A stretch of DNA of 13,572 nucleotides from Sphingomonadales bacterium UBA1936. Lineage in GTDB: Bacteria; Pseudomonadota; Alphaproteobacteria; Sphingomonadales; Sphingomonadaceae. A program made the translations under genes and the position numbers. Shown one piece after another: positions 7,530-12,294 of this stretch (position 1 is its first letter; each line of letters begins with the position of its first letter). The stretch covers positions 13,754 through 27,325 of the forward strand of contig DDFE01000013.1 in the NCBI GenBank assembly GCA_002336985.1, read 5' to 3'. The notes beneath the pieces were generated by a model. That model was not told where the DNA came from, did not search any database, and saw only the letters and a program-made list of their open reading frames with translations.

Positions 7530-8366
7530 TTATTGCCCGTGCTGATATCCGAGGCGCGCGGGGAGCGGGACCGGTCCGGAGGTGTCATGCAGGGTCAGGC
7601 CCTGTCCATTGGCAAATGTGCCAATGCGCGTGGCCGCGACCGGCGGCATGAAACCGGCGGGCGCCGCGAACAGCAGCTCATAGTCGTCGCCGGCAGTGGC
7701 CGCGGCCATACGGTCGCCGGCGACCGGGACGGCATCGAGGTCGATGGACAATGCGAGGCCGCTTGCATCCGCCATGCGCCCGGCGTCGATCAGGAGGCCG
7801 TCCGACACATCCATCATCGCGTGGACGTGCGGGGCAAGGGCTTGTCCCTCGGTCAGGCGGGGCGTGGGACGGCGATAAGCGTCCAGGTGTTCGGTGTTGC
7901 CGCTCAGGCCAAGGCCCGCCCGTCCGATCGTGCCGGTCACCCACAGGCCATCACCTGCGCGCGCGCCGCTTCGTGCGGGCGCAACCGCCGCCCGTCCGAT
8001 CGCGGTCAGCGACAGCACGCGCGGTCCCTTGACCGTATCCCCGCCCAGCAACGGTACATCGAAGGCCGCCAGTGCCTCGCCCAGTCCGGCGACGAATGCT
8101 GCGTCCCAATCCGCATCGCTGAGCGGATAGCCAAGCAGCACACCGACCGGCGTCGCGCCCTTTGCGGCAAGATCGCTGAGGTTCACCGCCAGCAGTTTCC
8201 ACGCGACGTCGCCCGGCGGATCGCCGGGCAGGAAATGCACCCCCTCGACCAGCATGTCGTGCGTCAGGACGAGGTCGCCCAGCACCGCCGCATCGTCGAG
8301 CAGTCCGCGCGCGGCATCGCCGGTTGCCAGCGGACGAAGGAGTAAAAGGAAGTCGGCTTCGGTCAC
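7530..8366 (-). CDS. thiL: Thiamine-monophosphate kinase ThiL
   Basis: Phosphorylates thiamine monophosphate to the cofactor thiamine diphosphate using ATP, in the cytosol. At 278 residues it is shorter than the E. coli enzyme (325). Family features (PurM/AIR-synthase-like fold) are visible: the DDAAVL metal/ATP motif at residues 24-29, HDMLVEGVHF near 36-45, AVNLSDLAAKGATP near 60-73, LLGGDTVKG near 106-114, DVSDGLLIDAGR near 183-194, and GDDYELLF near 240-247. The start is GTG at 8366, immediately after the murA TAA with no gap, so coupled translation is likely. No other thiamine gene is in the window; hppA follows downstream. Confidence 0.94.
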   Translation of the reverse strand: MTEADFLLLLRPLATGDAARGLLDDAAVLGDLVLTHDMLVEGVHFLPGDPPGDVAWKLLAVNLSDLAAKGATPVGVLLGYPLSDADWDAAFVAGLGEALAAFDVPLLGGDTVKGPRVLSLTAIGRAAVAPARSGARAGDGLWVTGTIGRAGLGLSGNTEHLDAYRRPTPRLTEGQALAPHVHAMMDVSDGLLIDAGRMADASGLALSIDLDAVPVAGDRMAAATAGDDYELLFAAPAGFMPPVAATRIGTFANGQGLTLHDTSGPVPLPARLGYQHGQ

Positions 8367-9650
8367 TTAGCCGTCGGAAACGCGCTCGATATCCGCACCG
8401 ACCGCCGACAGCTTTTCCTCGAGCCGTTCATAGCCGCGGTCGAGGTGATAGACGCGCTGGACCTGTGTCTCGCCCTCTGCCGCAAGCCCGGCGATGATCA
8501 GCGACATCGACGCGCGCAGGTCCGTCGCCATGACGGGCGCACCGGTCAGGCGCTCGACGCCGCGCACCAGCGCAGAACGTCCGGTCACGGTGATGTCCGC
8601 ACCCATGCGCGCCAATTCGGGCACGTGCATGTAGCGGTTCTCGAAGATCGTCTCGGTCAGCATCGACGCGCCGTCCGCGCGGCACAGCATCGCCATGAAC
8701 TGCGCCTGCATGTCGGTCGCGAAACCGGGGTAGGGCGCCGTCGACAGGGTCAATGGACCCAGATGCCCATTCGCAGAGACGGTCACGACATCGCCCTTCG
8801 GCGTTACTGTCACGCCAGCTTCGCGAAGGGCGTCGAACGTCGCGCCCATTTCCTCGACGTCCGATCCGACCAGGTCGATCGACCCGCCGGTGATCGCCGC
8901 GGCGCAGGCATAGCTGCCCGCCTCGATCCGGTCGGGCATCACGGCATAGGTCGCGCCGTGCAGCCGGTCGCGGCCCTCCACCGTCAGCGTCTCGGTACCG
9001 ATGCCGTCGATCGATGCGCCCATCGCGACGAGGCAGCGGCACAGGTCGACGATTTCGGGTTCGCGCGCGGCGTTCTCGATGACGCAGGTGCCCTTGGCCA
9101 GCACGGCCGCCATCAGTGCGTTCTCGGTCGCGCCCACCGACACCACGGGAAAGCGCATCCGCCCGCCGGGCAGGCGTCCGCCAGGCGCGGTGACCTTCAC
9201 ATAGCCGTGTGTGGTCTCCATCTGGGCGCCGAAGGCTTCCAGCGCCTTCAGGTGCAAGTCGATCGGGCGGGTGCCGATCGCGCAGCCACCGGGCAGCGAC
9301 ACCGTCGCCTCGCCCATGCGCGCGAGCAGCGGCCCCAGCACCAGAATAGACGCGCGCATTTTCCGCACGATGTCATAGGGCGCCATGGTCGAGGTGACGC
9401 GCGCGGCGCGCATCGTCATCACGCGCCCGAAATCCTCGGGCCGCGCACCCTCGATGGATGTCGAAACGCCCAGCTGGTTGAGCAGATGGCCGAAGCTGTC
9501 GACATCGGCCAGGCGCGGCAGGTTGCGCAGCGTCAGCGGCTCGTCGGTCAGCAGCGCGCACGGCATCAGCGTCAGCGCGGCGTTCTTGGCTCCGGAAATG
9601 TGAATGCGGCCCGACAGCTTGTTGCCGCCGCGGATGAGAATGCGGTCCAT
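8367..9650 (-). CDS. murA: UDP-N-acetylglucosamine 1-carboxyvinyltransferase MurA
   Basis: First committed step of peptidoglycan synthesis: transfers enolpyruvate from PEP to UDP-GlcNAc in the cytosol. The 427-residue length is typical. Key residues are present: Lys22-Asn23 in SGAKNAAL, the loop Cys123 in LPGGCAIGTRPIDLH (equivalent to Cys115 of E. coli, the fosfomycin target), and Asp313 in YPGFATDMQAQF (equivalent to Asp305). Because the Cys is retained, intrinsic target-based fosfomycin resistance is not expected. The conserved N-terminus MDRILIRGGNKLSG fixes the ATG at 9650, yet the 20 nt before it hold no Shine-Dalgarno sequence and a hairpin sits just upstream. thiL begins directly after the stop. 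Confidence 0.98.
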   Translation of the reverse strand: MDRILIRGGNKLSGRIHISGAKNAALTLMPCALLTDEPLTLRNLPRLADVDSFGHLLNQLGVSTSIEGARPEDFGRVMTMRAARVTSTMAPYDIVRKMRASILVLGPLLARMGEATVSLPGGCAIGTRPIDLHLKALEAFGAQMETTHGYVKVTAPGGRLPGGRMRFPVVSVGATENALMAAVLAKGTCVIENAAREPEIVDLCRCLVAMGASIDGIGTETLTVEGRDRLHGATYAVMPDRIEAGSYACAAAITGGSIDLVGSDVEEMGATFDALREAGVTVTPKGDVVTVSANGHLGPLTLSTAPYPGFATDMQAQFMAMLCRADGASMLTETIFENRYMHVPELARMGADITVTGRSALVRGVERLTGAPVMATDLRASMSLIIAGLAAEGETQVQRVYHLDRGYERLEEKLSAVGADIERVSDG

Positions 9651-9659
9651 GAACGCGGC

Positions 9660-9701
9660 GTAAGGCGCCGCGCTTCGCCACGCAAGCGTGGGCCGCCTTA
9701 C
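9660..9701 (-). other. Inverted repeat between the small ORF and murA
   Basis: GTAAGGC at 9660-9666 pairs with GCCTTAC at 9695-9701, and an inner 6-bp hairpin (CCACGC/GCGTGG on the minus strand) lies between them. It covers the stop of the 52-residue ORF and ends 10 nt before the murA ATG. No T-run follows, so it is not a standard terminator. It may influence murA translation or mRNA stability; that role is inference. Confidence 0.45.
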
Positions 9702-9856
9702 GGCTTCGGCGTTTTCGGCAGCTTGTGCAGCAGCGCCTCATATTGCGCGGCGAGCTCGGCGTGAACCTGTGCGATTTCCTTGGTCGGCGCGGCCTTTTCA
9801 GCCTCACGTTCCTCGCGGATACGACGTTGGTAATAGTCCTCGTCTTCAGCCGACAT
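9698..9856 (-). CDS. Small charged protein of unknown function upstream of murA
   Basis: A 52-residue ORF with ATG at 9856 and a purine-rich GGGAACGG just before it. The product begins MSAEDEDYYQRRIREE and continues with an E/R/K/A-rich stretch that reads as one amphipathic, possibly coiled-coil helix over about residues 6-46, ending LPKTPKP. There is no signal peptide, membrane segment or cysteine. I do not recognise a named family. It is on the same strand as murA, 47 nt upstream, and fills an otherwise empty interval. Support for coding comes from the plausible start, helix-like composition, and codon use with G/C third positions like its neighbours. A soluble protein cotranscribed with murA is likely but unproven. 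Confidence 0.7.
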   Translation of the reverse strand: MSAEDEDYYQRRIREEREAEKAAPTKEIAQVHAELAAQYEALLHKLPKTPKP

Positions 9857-9940
9857 CCATCCGTTCCCGTCTTATAATTTTGCGATCCGTTCCGACCGCG
9901 TCTGGCGGGAATTTCGTTACGCTCAAACAACATGGATCAA

Positions 9941-9953
9941 TTGCGGGCCGCAA
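9941..9953. promoter_or_regulatory. Palindrome upstream of the Crp/Fnr-type gene, candidate operator
   Basis: TTGCGG and CCGCAA flank a single central G, 40 nt before the ATG at 9993, in the 136-nt gap that separates the divergent small-ORF/murA unit from this regulator. The TTG...CAA edges resemble Crp/Fnr-family half sites, but the spacing is 7 bp rather than the 8 bp of a canonical FNR box. Self-regulation is a guess. On the other strand a TATAAG (about 9871-9876) could serve as a -10 for the small ORF. Confidence 0.3.
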
Positions 9954-9992
9954 ATTTTGGGCCTAGCGTCGCGCAAAACCGGCGGGTCAGGC

Positions 9993-10733
9993 ATGGAAAA
10001 CAAGACGACGAATTTGACGGGGCGCTTCCTCATGGGCCGCCACCGGGAAGACATATTGCCGGCTGAATTGGACGCGCTGGAGTCGGCGATCGGGTCGGTC
10101 ACGACATTCGGGGCGCGGCAGGACTTGGTCCGGCATGGCGAGGTCGTCGAGCGCTGCATGCTCCTCGTCGAGGGTTATATCTGCCGCTACATGGACGGGC
10201 TCGACGGCAGCCGGCAGCTGGTCGCGTTGCATGTCCCGGGCGATTTCGTCGACCTGCACGGCTACCCCATGCGCACGCTCGACCATGACGTCGCGACGAT
10301 CACCGAATGCAAGGTGGCAACTTTCCCGCACGAGGTCATCGACCGGCTGGTCATCGAGCATCACAATCTCGGGCGGCTATTGTGGTTCAGCACCCTCCTC
10401 GATGCCGCCATGCACCGCGAATGGATTTTCCGTCTTGGCCGCCTCGGTGCCAGCGGCCGCGTCGCGCATCTGTTTTCGGAGATCGGCTGCCGCTTGCAGA
10501 TGGTCGGGTTGAGCGACGGGCTGACCTACAGCCTGCCGCTGCAGCAGTCGGACATCGCGTCTGCGTGCGGGATCACCACCGTCCACACCAACCGCATCCT
10601 GCGCGAATTGCGCGAGCGCGGCGTCGTGACGTTTTCGGGCGGAGAGATCGTCGTACAAAACCGGGAAATGCTGCACGCGATCGCCGAATTCGACCCGCGC
10701 TACCTGTACCCGTCGCCGCGTACGTCGAGTTAG
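9993..10733 (+). CDS. Crp/Fnr-family transcriptional regulator
   Basis: A 246-residue regulator with the two-domain Crp/Fnr layout. The N-terminal cyclic-nucleotide-binding-like beta barrel spans about residues 35-125, including LVRHGEVVERCMLLVEGYIC and LVALHVPGDFVDLHGY. A long dimerisation helix follows, then a C-terminal winged helix-turn-helix near 180-220 (LQQSDIASACGITTVHTNRI), ending in a wing with GGEIVVQNREML. There is no N-terminal cysteine cluster, so it is not an oxygen-sensing Fe-S FNR, and the cAMP-contact residues of CRP are not evident; the effector is unknown. I chose the ATG at 9993 over the in-frame TTG at 9957 for its position and a weak GGCGGG upstream. It is the only clear plus-strand gene; its stop overlaps the clpS stop by 4 nt. 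Confidence 0.9.
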   Translation: MENKTTNLTGRFLMGRHREDILPAELDALESAIGSVTTFGARQDLVRHGEVVERCMLLVEGYICRYMDGLDGSRQLVALHVPGDFVDLHGYPMRTLDHDVATITECKVATFPHEVIDRLVIEHHNLGRLLWFSTLLDAAMHREWIFRLGRLGASGRVAHLFSEIGCRLQMVGLSDGLTYSLPLQQSDIASACGITTVHTNRILRELRERGVVTFSGGEIVVQNREMLHAIAEFDPRYLYPSPRTSS

Positions 10734-11068
10734 GCTTTTTCCAGCGTGCACTGCAGCGGGTGCTGCTGCGACCGGGCGAAATCCATCACCTGCGTCACCT
10801 TGGTCTCGGCGACTTCGTAGCTGAAGATGCCGCAGACGCCGACGCCCTTCTGGTGGACGTGCAGCATCACGCGTGTCGCGTCCTCCAGACTCATCCGGAA
10901 AAAGCGCTGCAGGCACAGCACGACGAATTCCATCGGCGTGTAATCGTCGTTGAGCATCAGCACCTTGTATGGCTGCGGCTGCTTGGTCTTGGCGCGCGTA
11001 CGCGTCGCCACACCCACGCCGGTGCCGCGGTCTTCGCCCTGCCGTTCGTCTGCCATGCTGATGATCAT
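10730..11068 (-). CDS. clpS: ATP-dependent Clp protease adaptor ClpS
   Basis: Adaptor that binds N-end-rule substrates and the ClpA N-domain to feed the ClpAP protease. The 112-residue reading contains the substrate pocket motif LNDDYTPMEFVV (Asn-Asp-Asp at 40-42) and the His in MLHVHQKGVG (70-75), then CGIFSYEVAETKV and a C-terminal LQCTLEKA. The first 30 residues are polar and basic, the usual flexible arm that contacts ClpA. Two starts are possible, ATG at 11068 (MIISMADE) or at 11056 (MADERQGED); neither has a convincing ribosome site, and the shorter form aligns His at position 66 as in E. coli. clpA is not adjacent within the window. The stop overlaps that of the convergent regulator gene. 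Confidence 0.95.
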   Translation of the reverse strand: MIISMADERQGEDRGTGVGVATRTRAKTKQPQPYKVLMLNDDYTPMEFVVLCLQRFFRMSLEDATRVMLHVHQKGVGVCGIFSYEVAETKVTQVMDFARSQQHPLQCTLEKA

Positions 11069-11145
11069 CGTCGGCTAGAATATGGCGAAGCGATCCGGAG
11101 CGGCAAGGGCGGATGCGACAAAAAGATGGTGAAGAGGGGCGCGCG

Positions 11146-11298
11146 TTTCCCTCTCCCCTTGCGGGAGAGAGCAGGGAGAGGGGGCCGGGCGCGTCTGCGC
11201 CCGAAAGACTCGACACTCCGATTGATGACGAAGATTCTTTTGCGCCGCAGACGCGGCGCCCCCTCTCCCTAACCCTCTCCCGCAAGGGGAGAGGGAAA
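11146..11298. repeat. REP/REPIN-like palindromic element, 153 bp
   Basis: Two 66-nt arms (11146-11211 and 11233-11298) in inverted orientation around a 21-nt centre. The outer 24 nt of each arm are identical, and the remainder matches with a few substitutions and two small indels. Each arm folds into an outer hairpin (CTCTCCC and GGGAGAG around CTTGC) and an inner 7-bp GC hairpin with loop GTCT. The outer motif of the form CCCTCTCCC...GGGAGAGGG is, from general knowledge, a widespread dispersed repeat in GC-rich Proteobacteria. No ORF or transposase lies inside, so it would need a trans-acting enzyme to move. The right end touches the T-tract of the phasin terminator. Confidence 0.8.
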
Positions 11299-11335
11299 AT
11301 AAGAAAAGGCCGCACCGGTTTCCCGGCACGGCCTT
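11296..11335 (-). terminator. Rho-independent terminator after the phasin gene
   Basis: On the minus strand AAGGCCGTGCCGG pairs with CCGGTGCGGCCTT (13 bp, two G-T pairs) around a GAAA tetraloop, followed by TTTTCTTATTTT (11296-11307). It starts 22 nt after the phasin stop. The plus strand also has a pyrimidine-rich run past the hairpin (CTTCTTTCTC), so weak two-way action is possible. Its T-tract overlaps the edge of the palindromic repeat by three bases. Confidence 0.9.
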
Positions 11336-11357
11336 CTTTCTCGAGATCGAGGATCGC

Positions 11358-12179
11358 TTATGCGGCGACCGACGACTTAACCTTTTCGACAGCAACCGCA
11401 TAACGGTTCTGGATCGGCTGGAACACTTCGCCGAGCAGCTTCAGGTAGCTCTCGGTGAACTTCGAACCTTCGGCAACGACGGCGTCCAGCGTCTGCTTGG
11501 CGACATCGCCCTGCAGCTGGAAGAATTCGGTCGGCGACTTGACTGCGGCGAACTGCTTGGCAGTCGCGTTGGCCTTTTCGATGGTCGCGCGGCCGTACTC
11601 AGCCGAATACTTCGCGATCTCTTCGGCGCCCTTGGCGGCGATGCGGCCCGAAGCGGCGACGGCTTCGAGGTTGCCCTTCGAGAACTCGACCAGCTCTTCG
11701 ACGGTCTTCTGGCCCTTGGCGAACGCATCCTTGGCGCGGCCGTTGGCGTCGTTGAAGAATGCGGTCGCCTTTGCGGTCGCTTCTTCGGTGCTCTGCTTGA
11801 TGGTTTCCTGAACCTTTGCGACGGTATCGTTCATCTTGATTTCCTTGTGCGGGGCCGCGGGCACGGAGGCTGCGGCAGTTTTGGTTTCAACTTTGACTTC
11901 AGCGGGCTTCACGCTCGTCTTGATCGGGGCGGACTGCACGGCTGCGGGAGCAGCAGCGACAGGTTCGACCGGCCTGGCAACGACGGGCGCGATCGTCTTG
12001 GGGGCGGCAACCGGCTTGGCCGGCGCTGCCTTGGCGACGACGGGCGCGGGCGCCTTTGCCACCGGTTTCGCTTTGACAGGGACGGCCGTCTTGGTTGCAG
12101 CAGCCGTCTTCGCAGACGCGGCAGCGGCGGGCTTGACGGCCTTGGCTTCGGGCTTCTTCGACGACGGCGTTTGGGCCAC
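11358..12179 (-). CDS. Phasin family protein with Ala/Pro/Lys-rich N-terminal extension
   Basis: Polyhydroxyalkanoate granule-associated protein. Read from the GTG at 12179 (AAGGAGG 5 nt upstream) it has 273 residues in two parts. The first 115 residues are low-complexity Ala/Pro/Val/Lys repeats with 18 Lys, 5 Glu and no Asp, resembling histone-H1-like tails. The remaining 158 residues are an amphipathic helical phasin domain (NDTVAKVQETIKQSTEE ... FAKGQKTVEELVEFSKGN ... SPTEFFQLQ ... FQPIQNRYAVAVEKV). A second in-frame ATG at 11834 opens exactly the phasin domain and has its own ribosome site. phaC lies directly upstream on the same strand. The longer reading to 12239 is rejected because it runs through the promoter. 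Nucleoid contact by the basic tail is inference by analogy with PhaF-type proteins. Confidence 0.9.
   Translation of the reverse strand: MAQTPSSKKPEAKAVKPAAAASAKTAAATKTAVPVKAKPVAKAPAPVVAKAAPAKPVAAPKTIAPVVARPVEPVAAAPAAVQSAPIKTSVKPAEVKVETKTAAASVPAAPHKEIKMNDTVAKVQETIKQSTEEATAKATAFFNDANGRAKDAFAKGQKTVEELVEFSKGNLEAVAASGRIAAKGAEEIAKYSAEYGRATIEKANATAKQFAAVKSPTEFFQLQGDVAKQTLDAVVAEGSKFTESYLKLLGEVFQPIQNRYAVAVEKVKSSVAA
11832..11846 (-). promoter_or_regulatory. Internal ribosome-binding site and ATG within the phasin gene
   Basis: AAGGA (11842-11846) stands 7 nt before an in-frame ATG (11832-11834) that begins MNDTVAKVQETIKQS, precisely where the low-complexity tail ends and the phasin domain begins. It would give a 158-residue protein, a normal size for an alphaproteobacterial phasin. 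The sequence shows a good start; whether it is used in addition to, or instead of, the GTG at 12179 is open. Confidence 0.6.
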
Positions 12180-12184
12180 AACGG

Positions 12185-12239
12185 CCTCCTTACAGTTATG
12201 TTGCAGTGCACAATATACATGAACCGTCGCCGGTTTCAA
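12185..12239 (-). promoter_or_regulatory. Phasin gene promoter and ribosome-binding site
   Basis: A sigma-70-like promoter on the minus strand: -35 TTGAAA (12234-12239), 16-bp spacer, -10 TATATT (12212-12217). Transcription should begin near 12205. A strong AAGGAGG (12185-12191) precedes the GTG start by 5 nt. The promoter lies in the gap between phaC and the phasin gene, so the phasin can be expressed apart from phaC. Confidence 0.75.
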
Positions 12240-12262
12240 GTATTTTTGTGCACTGCAACATA
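12197..12262. promoter_or_regulatory. Perfect 17-bp inverted repeat flanking the phasin promoter, candidate PhaR sites
   Basis: TATGTTGCAGTGCACAA (12197-12213) and its exact reverse complement (12246-12262) lie 32 nt apart, centres about 49 bp from each other. Each arm holds the near-palindrome TTGCAGTGCACAA. One arm covers the -10 edge and predicted transcription start, and the other lies just upstream of the -35. TGC-rich sites in front of phasin genes are the known targets of the PHA-sensing repressor PhaR in Paracoccus and Rhodobacter; PhaR binding here is inference, and phaR is not in the window. Confidence 0.7.
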
Positions 12263-12288
12263 GCCGACCAACCCGATAGGGTTTCGGC
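12263..12288 (-). other. Hairpin downstream of phaC
   Basis: GCCGA, AACCC, loop TATC, GGGTT, a two-base bulge, then TCGGC: a 10-bp stem starting 6 nt after the phaC stop on the minus strand. No T-tract follows, so it is a poor intrinsic terminator. It could protect the phaC mRNA end or slow polymerase before the phasin promoter; some read-through into the phasin gene is likely. Confidence 0.4.
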
Positions 12289-12294
12289 TCGTCG

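Noticed and set aside
8445..9764. Plus-strand open frame of 439 codons over murA
   Set aside because: It is antisense to MurA with its catalytic residues intact; composition is typical of a shadow frame, and it would also run over the small ORF.
10307..11272. Plus-strand open frame overlapping the regulator, clpS and the palindrome
   Set aside because: It is out of frame with the regulator, antisense to clpS, and ends in the LPLRERAGRGG signature produced by translating the dispersed repeat, a known source of false gene calls.
11909..12222. Repetitive low-complexity DNA with open frames on both strands
   Set aside because: Explained by the Ala/Pro/Lys codons of the phasin tail; plus-strand frames there are Ala/Gly/Thr- or Gly/Arg-rich artefacts.
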